The notes: a model not told the origin generated them from the sequence alone. A DNA stretch of 64,000 nt from Corynebacterium halotolerans (GCF_001056295.1 NZ_JVMD01000024.1:270159-334158), one strand, 5' to 3'; counted from the first letter of the stretch, positions 27,206 through 36,695 are shown. Program-made: numbers and translations.

Positions 27206-28519
27206 TCAGCCCCTCGGGCCGTAGGTCAGGCGCCGGTGCATGGCCTCGAGCGGGCCCGCTTTTCCGGCCTTGGCCAGCAGCCATGCGCCGATGAGCGTGA
27301 CCAGCCACACGGCGGCGCCCCACAGGCTGACGACGGTCACCGATTCACCGGAGAACCGGTCGAGCAGCCAGCCGCCCGCGAGCGGCAGGAACAGCACGGA
27401 CTGGGCGACGTAGCCGGACATCGACCGCTGCCCCAGCGCCTGCATCATCGCCAGGGGCGCCGGCGGGGCGAGGGTCGTCCCCTGGGCCGCGGCCTCGCGG
27501 ATCCGCCGCTGCACCGGCCGGCACAGCAGGGCGATGACGGCGATGAGGCCCGGGCCGGCGAGGATTCCGGCCGACTGGCTCACCGCCTGCGCCCACGTGC
27601 CGCCGATGATGCCGAGCTTTGACAGGCCCGACAGGACACCCGTGGACACCGCGGCGGTCGCCCCGATCGCTGCGACGATGGCCAGCAGTTTCCCGTGCGC
27701 CTCCGAATCCTCCAGGATGCGCATGCGGGCGGCGACGACGCCGACGAGCATGAGCGCGATCAGCTGCGGCCCGGCCAGCACGAGGACGACGGGCACGGAG
27801 ACCACGGTGAACGCGCCGAGGATGAGCTGGCGTCCCAGGTAGCCATCGCCGCCGAAGGGGATGCCCCCGAAGTCCCCCGGTTGGGCGTTGGCCGCGCCCA
27901 TGCCGGACATCGGGCCCTGCATGAGGAACGCGACTCCGATCGACAGCACGCCCAGCACGGCGGCGATCCACAGGAGCGTTTTGTTCCGCAGCGGCACGAG
28001 GAACGTGACCATCAACCCCATCAGGGCGTACGTCAGCAGGATGTCGCCGAAGAACAGGAAGATCCCGTGCAGGACGCCGAACGCCGCGAGCCAGCCGTAG
28101 CGTTTGAGCAGCAGCCCGCGGGCGTCGGCCCACGGCACTCCCCTGCCGTATTCCCGCATGACCAGCATGCCGATGCCGTAGCCGAACAGCATGGCGAACA
28201 TCGGCAGGCCGCGGACGTGGAACAGGACGTCGTTGGCCACGGTCACGATGCCGTCGGTGGGCAGGCTCCGCCGCTGCCCGAGCGGGGCCGAACCGAAGAC
28301 CATCCACGCCGTCACCGCATTGGCCACCGCGATGCCCAGCAGCATGAAGCCGCGGGCCACGTCGGGGGCGAGGATGCGTTCCTTGACGGCCGTCCGGCGG
28401 AAGGTCGGCTTCGGCTTGGCGACGGGCCACTGCGGAGCCGCGTGGCCCGGAGGGGGCGGAAACGGCGGGGGCGGATTGCCGGGGGCGTCGTGAAGCTCTT
28501 CCGGGTTGCGATGGCTCAA
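27206..28519 (-). CDS. DUF418 family integral membrane protein
   Basis: 437 residues from TTG 28519, which has a strong GGAGGA ribosome site 5 bases upstream; upstream ATGs would overlap the preceding gene. A Pro-rich cytoplasmic tail (PPPPFPPPPG) comes first, then about 10 membrane segments. RILAPDVARGFMLLGIAVAN and VRGLPMFAMLFGYGIGMLV are the N-terminal DUF418 features; QALGQRSMSGYVAQSVLF and PLEAMHRRLTYG are the C-terminal ones. Distantly acyltransferase-3-like, so a role in exporting or modifying an envelope component is possible; unproven. Confidence 0.82.
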   Translation of the reverse strand: MSHRNPEELHDAPGNPPPPFPPPPGHAAPQWPVAKPKPTFRRTAVKERILAPDVARGFMLLGIAVANAVTAWMVFGSAPLGQRRSLPTDGIVTVANDVLFHVRGLPMFAMLFGYGIGMLVMREYGRGVPWADARGLLLKRYGWLAAFGVLHGIFLFFGDILLTYALMGLMVTFLVPLRNKTLLWIAAVLGVLSIGVAFLMQGPMSGMGAANAQPGDFGGIPFGGDGYLGRQLILGAFTVVSVPVVLVLAGPQLIALMLVGVVAARMRILEDSEAHGKLLAIVAAIGATAAVSTGVLSGLSKLGIIGGTWAQAVSQSAGILAGPGLIAVIALLCRPVQRRIREAAAQGTTLAPPAPLAMMQALGQRSMSGYVAQSVLFLPLAGGWLLDRFSGESVTVVSLWGAAVWLVTLIGAWLLAKAGKAGPLEAMHRRLTYGPRG

Positions 28520-28557
28520 GGGTTCCTCCGGCGTTCGTCGGCTCGGCGTTCGCGGCG

Positions 28558-28968
28558 TCACTGCTCGCTGAGCTTGCGGAGGCATTCCGCGTATTCGGGG
28601 GACGTCCTGTCCAGGTGTCCGCACTTCTCCTCGGCGTCCTCGAAAAAGTTGAACGCGGCGACGATCAGCGCCAGCGAAATGGCGATCGCCAGGCCGCCGG
28701 TGATGACGCCGATCAGCCCCATGCCGAACGCACCGCCGGTGCGGGGCTCGCGGCCGGCCTGCTCGATGCGCTTGTGCGCGCCGATCGACTGCACGATCGC
28801 GATGAGGCCCAGGACGACGGCGACCATGCCCAGCGCCGCTCCGATGACGAAGGCCGACGTGATGAGTGCGCCGATTCCGATGACGAGGGAGACGAGCCCG
28901 ATCTTGCGGCCGACGGCGGAGCCGTCGATGCCGTCGGGGCCGTAACCGTCGGTGGCGGGGTTGCTCAT
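28558..28968 (-). CDS. Small membrane protein, paralogue of the frameshifted gene upstream
   Basis: 136 residues, not assigned to a characterised family. After a short polar start (MSNPATDGYGPDG), two adjacent hydrophobic helices (about 20-65), a cytoplasmic or exported loop, and a third helix (about 83-106) precede a Cys/His tail: CGHLDRTSPEYAEC, then basic LRKLSEQ. The same spacing (C-x-H-L-x9-C) recurs in the neighbouring gene at 29054. It resembles DUF4190-type proteins. Transcribed with the DUF418 gene 38 bp downstream. Confidence 0.75.
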   Translation of the reverse strand: MSNPATDGYGPDGIDGSAVGRKIGLVSLVIGIGALITSAFVIGAALGMVAVVLGLIAIVQSIGAHKRIEQAGREPRTGGAFGMGLIGVITGGLAIAISLALIVAAFNFFEDAEEKCGHLDRTSPEYAECLRKLSEQ

Positions 28969-29053
28969 GGTGGTGCTGCTCCTGGTTTTCATGCGCCGGC
29001 GGTGGCGGCGGGTGTCGTGGGAGGGGTGGGAGGGAAGGTGTCGCGCGAACGGG

Positions 29054-29600
29054 TCAGTTCAGGCCGAAGCGATGCATGACCGAGTCCTGGATGCATGCGT
29101 CGAAGGCCGCCTGGTCGCCGATCAGGTGGTTGCACTCCGCGGCGACGGCGGCGCCCATGGCGATCGCCCACAGGACGAGCGCGGAAATGACGAGCCCGAG
29201 GATCGCCGCCAGAATGCCGATGACGGACATCGCGGTGGTCCCCCCCGGTCTGCGTCGCCCCGAGCCGGCGCGCCTTGGCGGCGGTCCGCAGGGCCACTGC
29301 GGCGAGGATGATCGCCAGAATCGCCAGCAGGCCCCCGAACACGGCGAACGCGAAGGGAACCGACAGCACGCCGAGGATGAGGGCCGCGATGGCCGGGCCC
29401 GTCCCCGTCGGCACCGCCGGGGCGCCGCCGGCCCGAACCTGATGCGGGTTGCGGGACGGGTCGGAGTAGTACCCCTCGTATCCCGGCCCGCCCCCGAAAC
29501 CCGGGGTGCCCGAGCCGGCGGCCGGACCCGGGTGCGCGGGGCCGGCGGCGGGGGTCGGGTCGTCGAACGGGTCGTATCCGGCGTGGTCGGGGCGCGACAT
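29054..29600 (-). pseudogene. DUF4190-like membrane protein split by a +1 frameshift in a G7 tract
   Basis: From ATG 29600 (MSRPDHAGYDPFDD) one frame gives a Gly/Pro-rich tail and two membrane helices up to ATQTGG near residue 119. The sequence then becomes Arg/His-rich nonsense to 28989. The neighbouring frame continues the protein exactly where expected: TTAMSVIGILAAILGLVISA, a third helix, and the tail CNHLIGDQAAFDAC, ending at 29054. The switch falls in a run of seven G on the coding strand (29240-29246); six would keep frame and give 181 residues. The tail matches the Cys/His tail of the 28558 paralogue, so the second frame is truly coding. It is a sequencing error, a recent mutation or a slippage switch. 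Confidence 0.8.
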
Positions 29601-29719
29601 CGATGGTCCTTCCGGCGGGTCCTGCTGCATGCCGCGCCAACGCTACCGCACGGGGGCGCAACCAACCGCCCCGGCGACCCCGACGGCCCGGGAGCGCGCA
29701 CCCGCGCCTGACCACTGCG

Positions 29720-31477
29720 TCACCAGTTGCGCAGGTACCCGATGCGGTCCCGCAACTGTTGCTCGGTGCACAGCGCGGTCGGCGGGCCGCCGCAGTTGCG
29801 GCGGACCTCGTTGTGGATTTCGCCGTGCTTGCGGCCGGTGCGCGCCGCCGTCATGGCGACGAGCGTGTTAAGTTCCTTGCGCAATTTCGGGATGGCCTCG
29901 CTGGCCACGCCGCCGGGCCGGGGCGCCGGCACCGCGGGGGCGCCCCCGGGGCCCCCGGCCGCTCCCGCATCGCGGCCCATTGCCTCGCCGAGGTCGAGCT
30001 CCCCCATCTTGCGCATGTGCTCGGCCTTCGCCTCGGACGCCTTCAGCTGCTCCTCCTGGCGCTTCTGCAGCAGAGTGCGCATCTGCTCGGCGTCGAGAAG
30101 CCCGGGCAGGCCCAGGTAGTCGGCCTCCTCCTCGGACCCCGCCACCGTCGCGGTGCCGTAGGAGGAACCGTCGTAGATGAGGTAGTCCAGCTCGGCGTCT
30201 GCGCCGAGGGACTCGTAGGCGGGCAGGTCGTCGGGCTCGTCCTTGGTGCGGTTTGCCTCCGCGACGAGGTCGTCGTCCCAGCCTTCGCTGGGGCGGTGCG
30301 GCTTGCCCAGGATGTGGTTGCGCTGCACCTCCATCTGCGAGGCCAGGTCCAGCAGCACCGGCACCGAAGGCAGGAACACCGACGCGGTCTCGCCGGGCCG
30401 CCGCGAACGCACGAATCGGCCGATGGCCTGGGCGAAGAACAGCGGCGTCGACGAGCTCGTCGCGTAGACGCCGACCGCCAGGCGGGGAACGTCGACGCCC
30501 TCCGACACCATCCGCACCGCGACCATCCACTCGTCGGTCGAATCGGAGAAGGTCTTGATGCGCTCCGACGACCCCGGCTCGTCGGAAAGCACGAGCGCGA
30601 CCGGGGTCGAGCTGAGCTGTTCCAGGATGCGCTTGTACGCCCGCGCGGTCGTCGCGTCCGTGGCGATGACCAGGCCGCCGGCGTCCGGGATGTGCTTGCG
30701 CATCTGCACCAGCCGCGTGTGCGCGGCGCGCAGGACCGACGGGATCCAGTCGCCGCCCGGGTCCAGCGCGGTGCGCCACGCGCGGGTGGTCTCCTCCGGG
30801 CTCATGATCGTGCCCAGGCGCGCGGCGAATTCCTCGCCGGCCGAATCCCTCCAGCGGGCCTCGCCCGAATACGCCAGGAAGACGACGGGGCGGACCACCC
30901 CGTCGCGCAGCGCGTCCGCGTAGCCGTAGACGTGGTCCGCGACCGACTTCTGGTGCCCCTCGCCGTCGTCGGCGTAGCGGACGAACGGGATGGCCGCGTC
31001 GTCGGAGCGGAAGGGCGTGCCGGTCAGGCACAGGCGCCTCGCCGCGCCGCCGTAGGCCTCCGCGATGCCGTCGCCCCAGCTCTTCGCGTCGCCGCCGTGG
31101 TGGACCTCGTCGAGGATCACCAGCGTCGGGCGCGCGTCGGCCACCGCGCGGTGCTTGAACGGGTGCACGGCCACCTGGGCGTAGGTCACCACGATGCCGT
31201 GGTAGGCGGGGTTGACCACGCCCTTGGCGTTGGTGAACGCCGGGTCGAGCGCGATCCCGGACCTCGCCGCCGATTCGGACCACTGCACCTTCAGGTGCTC
31301 GGTCGGCACGACGACGACCACCCGCTCGACGATGCGGCGGGTCAGCAGCTCGGCGGCGATGCGCAGCGCGAACGTCGTCTTGCCCGCGCCCGGCGTCGCC
31401 ACCGCGAGGAAGTCACGCGGATTCGTGGCCAGGTACTTGTCCAGCGCCTCCTGCTGCCATTTGCGCAGGCCGCTCAC
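29720..31477 (-). CDS. Superfamily II DEAD/DEAH helicase
   Basis: 585 residues. Motif I ATPGAGKTT near residue 26, motif II LDEVHHGG (DEVH variant), motif III LTGTPFRSD, and C-terminal motif VI QAIGRFVRSRR with VSEGVDVPRL before it. This is the XPB/RAD25-like SF2 arrangement. A coiled, Ala/Glu/Lys-rich stretch and a Gly/Pro linker follow; the C-terminal ~70 residues (IPKLRKELNTLVAMTAARTGRKHGE) look like a separate small domain. The GTG start overlaps the stop of the DUF3039 gene (GTGA). Probably DNA repair or RNA remodelling; the substrate is unknown. Confidence 0.88.
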   Translation of the reverse strand: MSGLRKWQQEALDKYLATNPRDFLAVATPGAGKTTFALRIAAELLTRRIVERVVVVVPTEHLKVQWSESAARSGIALDPAFTNAKGVVNPAYHGIVVTYAQVAVHPFKHRAVADARPTLVILDEVHHGGDAKSWGDGIAEAYGGAARRLCLTGTPFRSDDAAIPFVRYADDGEGHQKSVADHVYGYADALRDGVVRPVVFLAYSGEARWRDSAGEEFAARLGTIMSPEETTRAWRTALDPGGDWIPSVLRAAHTRLVQMRKHIPDAGGLVIATDATTARAYKRILEQLSSTPVALVLSDEPGSSERIKTFSDSTDEWMVAVRMVSEGVDVPRLAVGVYATSSSTPLFFAQAIGRFVRSRRPGETASVFLPSVPVLLDLASQMEVQRNHILGKPHRPSEGWDDDLVAEANRTKDEPDDLPAYESLGADAELDYLIYDGSSYGTATVAGSEEEADYLGLPGLLDAEQMRTLLQKRQEEQLKASEAKAEHMRKMGELDLGEAMGRDAGAAGGPGGAPAVPAPRPGGVASEAIPKLRKELNTLVAMTAARTGRKHGEIHNEVRRNCGGPPTALCTEQQLRDRIGYLRNW

Positions 31478-31722
31478 TTGCGGCGGAGGGTCTTGTAGAT
31501 CCGCTCGCAGTCCGGGCACACCGGCGAGCCCGGCTTGGCGGACTTGGTCACCGGGAAGGTCTCGCCGCACAGCGCGACGACGTAGCTGCCCGACACGGCG
31601 GAGTCGACGATCCGGTCCTTCTTGACGTAGTGGAAGAACTTCGGCGTGTCGTCGCGCGTCGTCTCGTCGACGCGGGTGTCGGTCCGTTCGATGGTCTTCG
31701 TTGTCTTCAGGGGCGTGCTCAC
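31474..31722 (-). CDS. DUF3039 small Cys-rich protein
   Basis: 82 residues from GTG 31722 (VSTPLKTTKTIERTDTRVD). FFHYVKKDRI, then VALCGETF and CPDCERIYKTLRRK, supply three Cys in a likely zinc site. DUF3039 is actinobacterial and of unknown function. It is translationally coupled to the helicase downstream (4-bp overlap), so it may be the helicase's partner. The strand opposite carries the divergent DUF3099 gene 84 bp away. Confidence 0.83.
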   Translation of the reverse strand: MSTPLKTTKTIERTDTRVDETTRDDTPKFFHYVKKDRIVDSAVSGSYVVALCGETFPVTKSAKPGSPVCPDCERIYKTLRRK

Positions 31723-31793
31723 GATCCCGATTGTGCACCATCGGCCGGATCGGCACGTGTGCGGCCCCGTAATGCGGGACTTTGCCCGGGGAG

Positions 31794-31799
31794 TACCGT
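31794..31799 (+). promoter_or_regulatory. -10 element (TACCGT) for the DUF3099 gene
   Basis: Hexamer ending 7 bases before ATG 31807; no Shine-Dalgarno sequence; predicts a leaderless transcript. Confidence 0.5.
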
Positions 31800-31806
31800 T
31801 GTGCCC

Positions 31807-32439
31807 ATGGCGAGTCGGCGGACGAACCATCGGGGCAGGCGCGGTTCCGATGCGGTGCTGATCACGGACGCGCGGCAGTCGCGCATCCGCAATTACAACT
31901 ACCGCCGCCACACCTACGCGGTCCTGCAGTGGTCCCGCATCCCGCTTCTGCTGCTCGCGGCGGCGGCGTTCATGTGGTGGGACCTGCCGTGGCTGGCGGC
32001 GATCGTCACCGTCGTGTCGGTGCCCATGCCGTGGATCGCGGTGGTCATCGCGAACGGCGTCGGCGAGCCCGCCGACAAGCGGTCCCCGCGCGTCTACAAG
32101 CCGGGGGTCATCCGCGAGCAGAACCGCCGGTGGGAGGAGGCGCAGCGCGAACGGCTGGCCCGGCTTGCCGACGGCCCGTCGGCCGCGCTGGAGGGGCCGG
32201 CGGAGGGCGGATCCGCCGCCAACCTGCCCGCCGTCCCCGGCGACGTCGACGCGCCCGGCCCCTGGGCCGGTTTCGACCCGTCGATGGTCATCGACATGGA
32301 CGACGACGGGACCGGCGATTCCGCGGCCGACGACGCCGCGGCCGAGGAAACCGCGGCCGGCGATGCCGACGACGCCGCACCAGACTCAGCCGGGGCCACC
32401 GATCCCGGCACCGACCGACGGGAGAACCCCAGAACGTGA
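31807..32439 (+). CDS. DUF3099 family membrane protein
   Basis: 210 residues. A basic N-terminus (SDAVLITDARQSRIRNYNYRR) leads into two membrane segments (about residues 44-60 and 63-84), then GEPADKRSPRVYKPGVIRE. This is the DUF3099 pattern. The last ~100 residues are a disordered acidic tail rich in Asp/Ala/Gly (MVIDMDDDGTGDSAADD). Function unknown. Its stop overlaps the GTG start of the methyltransferase (GTGA). Confidence 0.8.
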   Translation: MASRRTNHRGRRGSDAVLITDARQSRIRNYNYRRHTYAVLQWSRIPLLLLAAAAFMWWDLPWLAAIVTVVSVPMPWIAVVIANGVGEPADKRSPRVYKPGVIREQNRRWEEAQRERLARLADGPSAALEGPAEGGSAANLPAVPGDVDAPGPWAGFDPSMVIDMDDDGTGDSAADDAAAEETAAGDADDAAPDSAGATDPGTDRRENPRT

Positions 32440-34058
32440 GCACGGACCCGATCACCGCCCCGCCCACCGACGAGGAGCTGACCGGGCTGCCGGCGCTTGC
32501 CCCGCACTTGGCCGATGCACTCCGCGACCTCGGTTACGGGGTCGGCGGCCTGCGCCGCCTGCTCGGCGACGACGGCCTCGCCGCCCTCGATCGCGGAGAG
32601 CCGGAGGCCGTCGCCCGCAGGCTGCATCTCGCCCTCGACCAGCCGGGCCTCGCCGCCGCCGTCGCGGCGTTCGTCGTCGGCGATCCCGTGGACCTCTCCC
32701 CCTGGTTGGGCGGCGACCTGGTCGCGCGGTGCGTCGAATGCGGGGTGCTGCGCGTAATCGACGGGCGCCACGTCGCGGCGATCGACGTGCGCCCCGTCGA
32801 GGTCGCTGGCGTGGAGCGGCTGGTCTTCTCCGACCGCGATGCCTCGATGACCGACCACGTGCCCGGGCCGGATCACGTGCTGGGCGTCGGCCGCGCCTCG
32901 CGGTCGCTGCTGGACATCACGCCGATGGATCCGGTGGGCTCCGTCCTCGACCTCGGCGCCGGCTGCGGAGTTCAGGCGCTCGGCCAGCATGGCGCGGACT
33001 CAATCACGGCCACCGACGTCCACCCGCGCGCATGCCTCTATGCCCGGGCGACGCTCGCCGCCGCGGGATTGGGCGCCCGGGCCGAGGTCCTGGACGGCTC
33101 CTGGTTCCACCCGGTGGCGGGGCGCCGTTTCGACCGGATCGTGGCCAATCCCCCGTTCGTCGTCGGCGTCCCCGAAGTCGGGCACGTCTACCGCGACTCG
33201 GGGCTGGATCTCGACGGCGCGACCGAACTGATGCTGCGCGAGGCCCCGGATCACCTGGCACCCGGCGGCACCGCCCACCTGCTCGGCGCCTGGGCCCACC
33301 TCGACGGCGTCGACTGGGCGTCACGCGTGGCCTCGTGGCTGCCGAGGGAGGGCGTGGAGGCGTGGATCATCCAGCGGGACGTGGTGGATCCCGCCGCCTA
33401 CGTGGGCACGTGGCTGCGCGACGAGTCCATCGATCCGCGGGGCCGCGAGGGCCGCGAGAAGACGCGGCGGTGGCTGGACCACTTCGCCGCCAACGACGTC
33501 GTCGGCGTCGGTTTCGGGTACGTGACCCTGCAAAGCATCGACGGGCCGTCGTCGATCACGTGCGAGGACATGCCGCAGCCCCTCGGCGGGCCCTTCCGCG
33601 ACGAGGCCGCCGAATGGCTGCTGCGCACCGCATGGCTGCGGGACCGCGACGCCGATGGCATCCTCGGCGCCCGGTACCGGGTCCGCCCGGGGGTCGCCGT
33701 CGAACGCGTCGAGCTCGCCGGCGCCGGCGAGGCTCCGGAACAGGGCTTCTCCCCCGCCGCCCTGCGCCTGACGCGCACCGACGGCCCCCGATGGAGCCAC
33801 GACACGGACGACGCCATCGTGCGGATCCTCTCCGCCTTGACGCCGGACGCGCCGTTGTCGGCGGTCCTCGACATCATGGCCATGCTCGGTGCCCTGCCGG
33901 AGGACGGCTTGGACGACGTCAAGGACGCCCTCGTCCCGGTGATCGTGGACCTCGTACGGCATGGGCTGGTGCTGCCGGCGGAGTTGATCGGCGACGGTGC
34001 GGACGACGGACCGGACGACGGTTCCGATCGGAACGACGGGCATGGGAACGACGGGTAA
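32436..34058 (+). CDS. Class I SAM-dependent methyltransferase (MTS/HemK-like core)
   Basis: 540 residues. An N-terminal alpha-helical domain (~160) is followed by a SAM fold: LDLGAGCGVQALG near residue 170 and IVANPPFVVG near residue 236, the NPPF motif typical of enzymes that methylate amide or exocyclic amino nitrogen. A C-terminal domain of about 190 residues is conserved in actinobacteria; the extreme tail is Asp/Gly-rich (DDGPDDGSDRNDGHGNDG). The target could be rRNA or a protein and is not known. Translationally coupled to the DUF3099 gene; dtd follows 51 bp later. Confidence 0.86.
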   Translation: MSTDPITAPPTDEELTGLPALAPHLADALRDLGYGVGGLRRLLGDDGLAALDRGEPEAVARRLHLALDQPGLAAAVAAFVVGDPVDLSPWLGGDLVARCVECGVLRVIDGRHVAAIDVRPVEVAGVERLVFSDRDASMTDHVPGPDHVLGVGRASRSLLDITPMDPVGSVLDLGAGCGVQALGQHGADSITATDVHPRACLYARATLAAAGLGARAEVLDGSWFHPVAGRRFDRIVANPPFVVGVPEVGHVYRDSGLDLDGATELMLREAPDHLAPGGTAHLLGAWAHLDGVDWASRVASWLPREGVEAWIIQRDVVDPAAYVGTWLRDESIDPRGREGREKTRRWLDHFAANDVVGVGFGYVTLQSIDGPSSITCEDMPQPLGGPFRDEAAEWLLRTAWLRDRDADGILGARYRVRPGVAVERVELAGAGEAPEQGFSPAALRLTRTDGPRWSHDTDDAIVRILSALTPDAPLSAVLDIMAMLGALPEDGLDDVKDALVPVIVDLVRHGLVLPAELIGDGADDGPDDGSDRNDGHGNDG

Positions 34059-34109
34059 GGACGAGCGGAAGATCTCGGAGAAGAAAAAGAAGAAGGAGGA
34101 GCGGAAGCG

Positions 34110-34544
34110 ATGAAGGCGGTTCTGACGCGGGTGACCCGCGCCGCGGTGCGGGTCGACGGCGAGGTCGTCGGGGAAATCGACGGCGGCGACACGGGCGGGA
34201 TTCTCGCGCTCGTCGGCGTCGGGCGCGAAGACGACGGGGACGCGTGGGAGACCATGGCGCGCAAAATCGCCGAACTCCGCATTCTCGACGGGGAAAAGTC
34301 CGCGTCGGATGTCGGCGCGCCAATTCTCGTGGTCAGCCAATTCACTCTCATGGGCGCAACCAGGAAGGGCCGCCGCCCTTCGTGGACCGACGCCGCGCCC
34401 GGGGACGTCGCCGAACCCGTCATCGCGAAGATCGTCGACCGCCTCCGGGAACGCGGGCTGGAAGTCGCCGAGGGACGCTTCGGCGCGATGATGGACGTCG
34501 AGTCGGTCAACTCTGGCCCCTTTACGGTGCTCGTGGAATGCTGA
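34110..34544 (+). CDS. dtd: D-aminoacyl-tRNA deacylase
   Basis: 144 residues, standard Dtd length. It removes D-amino acids and glycine mischarged on tRNA. The two active-site motifs are clear: [18 protein letters not shown] and the cross-subunit cis-Pro motif NSGPFT near the C-terminus. The N-terminus [21 protein letters not shown] is canonical. A purine-rich ribosome site (GAAGGAGGAG at 34094-34103) precedes the ATG by 6 bases, unlike the many leaderless genes here. Confidence 0.96.
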   Translation: MKAVLTRVTRAAVRVDGEVVGEIDGGDTGGILALVGVGREDDGDAWETMARKIAELRILDGEKSASDVGAPILVVSQFTLMGATRKGRRPSWTDAAPGDVAEPVIAKIVDRLRERGLEVAEGRFGAMMDVESVNSGPFTVLVEC

Positions 34545-34759
34545 CGCCGCCACAAAAGGGCGCCGCGGAGGGCGTTCCACGCGGGTCCGTCGCAAAGCGG
34601 CTCACCTCCCCCGAAATGGGGCATATTTTCACGGGCCGGAACGCTTCCCGGTAAAGGCATTTTTTCTCTGTGACGCAGCCCACCAGCACTTTTCTCGATG
34701 AAATCGATAAATGTATTCGGAATGGGCGCGACCACCGTTCGCCGGGGAACTCGGCCCCG

Positions 34760-34785
34760 GGAACATTCCGCGCCGGACGTCCGTT
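34760..34785 (+). promoter_or_regulatory. SigH/SigE-type ECF promoter of sigB
   Basis: GGAAC (34760-34764), 18-bp spacer, GTT (34783-34785). This fits the GGAA(C/T)-N17-19-GTT consensus of the stress sigma factors SigH/SigE. The start site would be near 34793, leaving a leader of about 37 bases before the sigB ATG. Confidence 0.7.
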
Positions 34786-34829
34786 GAACCCTGTGAGATC
34801 GTCGACTTCGCAATGAAAGGCCGGATCAC

Positions 34830-35819
34830 ATGACTAGTGCCGATGTCCGAACTGACGAGCAGAACGCCCGGGAGCGAGATCGCGGGCGCCGCAGCGGGAA
34901 CAACAACAATCCTTCAGCGGACCTCGTTCGCGTGTATCTGAACGGAATCGGCAAGACGGCCTTGCTCAGCGCCGAGGAAGAGGTCGAACTCTCCAAGCGC
35001 ATCGAAGCCGGCGTGTACGCCGAGCACCTGCTCAAGACCGGCGCGAAGATGACCCGCGCGATGAAGCGCGACGTCAAAATCATCGCCAAGGAGGGCAAGG
35101 CGGCCCGCGCCCACCTGCTGGAGGCGAACCTGCGCCTCGTGGTGTCGCTGGCCAAGCGCTACACCGGGCGCGGCATGCCGCTGCTGGACCTCATCCAGGA
35201 GGGCAACCTCGGGCTGATCCGCGCGATGGAGAAGTTCGACTACACCAAGGGCTTCAAGTTCTCCACGTACGCGACCTGGTGGATCCGCCAGGCCATCACC
35301 CGCGGCATGGCCGACCAGTCCCGCACCATCCGCCTGCCCGTCCACCTGGTGGAGCAGGTCAACAAGATCTCGCGCATCAAGCGCGAGCTCTACCAGCAGC
35401 TCGGCCGCGAGGCCACGAACGAGGAGCTGGCGGAGGAGTCCGGGATCGCCGAGGCGAAGATCGAGATGCTGCTCCGCCAGTCCCGCGACCCGGTGAGCCT
35501 GGACATGCCGGTGGGCACCGACGAGGAGGCGCCGCTGGGCGACTTCATCGAGGACTCGGAGGCCACCGACGCCGAGGAAGCCGTCGTCGCGTCGCTGCGC
35601 CACCACGACGTGCGCCGCGTCCTGTCGACGCTCGAGGTCCGCGAGCAGGAGGTCATCAAGCTGCGCTACGGCCTGGACGACGGCCTGCCGCGCACCCTGG
35701 ACCAGATCGGCCGGCACTTCGGCCTGTCCCGCGAGCGCGTCCGCCAGATCGAGCGCGAGGTCATGGCCAAGCTCCGCGAGGGCGAGCGCGCCGACCGCCT
35801 GCGCGCCTACGCCAAGTAA
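34830..35819 (+). CDS. sigB: Principal-like sigma factor SigB (group 2)
   Basis: 329 residues. Directs general stress and stationary-phase transcription. Lacks the long N-terminal tail of SigA. Regions 1.2 to 4 are intact: [76 protein letters not shown], and [20 protein letters not shown]. Equivalent of Rv2710, placed before the DtxR-family gene as in mycobacteria (sigB-ideR). The promoter fits a SigH-type site. A perfect hairpin follows it. Confidence 0.96.
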   Translation: MTSADVRTDEQNARERDRGRRSGNNNNPSADLVRVYLNGIGKTALLSAEEEVELSKRIEAGVYAEHLLKTGAKMTRAMKRDVKIIAKEGKAARAHLLEANLRLVVSLAKRYTGRGMPLLDLIQEGNLGLIRAMEKFDYTKGFKFSTYATWWIRQAITRGMADQSRTIRLPVHLVEQVNKISRIKRELYQQLGREATNEELAEESGIAEAKIEMLLRQSRDPVSLDMPVGTDEEAPLGDFIEDSEATDAEEAVVASLRHHDVRRVLSTLEVREQEVIKLRYGLDDGLPRTLDQIGRHFGLSRERVRQIEREVMAKLREGERADRLRAYAK

Positions 35820-35837
35820 GGGCCCGTTCCCACCCGC

Positions 35838-35871
35838 CGCCCCGTCACCGCATATGCGCGGTGACGGGGCG
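35838..35871. terminator. Hairpin after sigB
   Basis: Perfect 14-bp inverted repeat (35838-35851 with 35858-35871) around ATATGC. It lacks a U-tract. It lies 19 bp past the sigB stop, before the dtxR promoter. Confidence 0.7.
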
Positions 35872-36008
35872 CGCCGCGTCTTCGGGAACAATCCGACCCC
35901 GAATGCGGTTATTGTTGAAGTATTCGCGCCACCCGTCCGCTTATCGATGAGGCGGCGCATCGCCGCGTTTCCGCGCGGCCGGACGTTTCGAGCACCCGGA
36001 GGACAGCA

Positions 36009-36695
36009 GTGAGGGATCTGGTAGACACCACGGAGATGTATTTGCGCACCGTCTTCGAGCTCGAGGAAGAGGGCATCATCCCCCTGCGCGCCCGCATCGC
36101 GGAGCGTTTGGAGCAGTCCGGCCCGACCGTGAGCCAGACCGTCGCCCGCATGGAGCGCGACGGCCTGCTCACCGTCGCCCCGGACCGAAGCCTCAAGCTT
36201 TCCGAGGAGGGCCGCGCCCGCGCGACCTCCGTCATGCGCAAGCACCGCCTCGCCGAGCGCCTGCTCACCGACATCATCGGCCTGGAGTGGGACAAGGTCC
36301 ACGACGAAGCGTGCCGCTGGGAGCACGTGATGAGCGACGAGGTGGAGCGTAAACTCCTGCATGTGCTCGACGAGCACACGCTGTCGCCGTTCGGCAACCC
36401 GATCCCGGGCCTGTCGGAGCTGGATTCGACCGCCACCGCCGAAATGCCGGCGGATGCGGTCCGCCTGTCCGACCTTCAGCCCGGCGGGCCGTACGAGGTG
36501 ACGGTGCTGCAGATCAACGAGATTCTTCAGGTCGAGCCGACCTACATGAAGCGGCTCCACACGGCCGGCATCATGCCGGGCGCGGAGGCCGAGGTCGAGC
36601 TCAATCCGGGGCGGGTGACCTTGGCGCGTGGCGATCATTCGCTGGACATCCCGGACACGCTGTCCCACGCGGTCATGGTGGTGCGAAACAAGTGA
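36009..36695 (+). CDS. dtxR: Diphtheria-toxin-repressor-type iron regulator DtxR
   Basis: 228 residues from GTG 36009, with GGAGGA 6 bases upstream. Fe(II)-bound DtxR represses iron acquisition and activates iron storage. Every metal ligand of the diphtheria protein occurs at the same number: Met10, Cys102, Glu105, His106 (site 2) and His79, Glu83, His98 (site 1). The helix-turn-helix includes [18 protein letters not shown] (37-54). A Pro-rich linker and an SH3-like C-terminal domain follow. The probable target in this window is the siderophore operon (boxes 13807-13845). Its stop overlaps the galE start. Confidence 0.97.
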   Translation: MRDLVDTTEMYLRTVFELEEEGIIPLRARIAERLEQSGPTVSQTVARMERDGLLTVAPDRSLKLSEEGRARATSVMRKHRLAERLLTDIIGLEWDKVHDEACRWEHVMSDEVERKLLHVLDEHTLSPFGNPIPGLSELDSTATAEMPADAVRLSDLQPGGPYEVTVLQINEILQVEPTYMKRLHTAGIMPGAEAEVELNPGRVTLARGDHSLDIPDTLSHAVMVVRNK

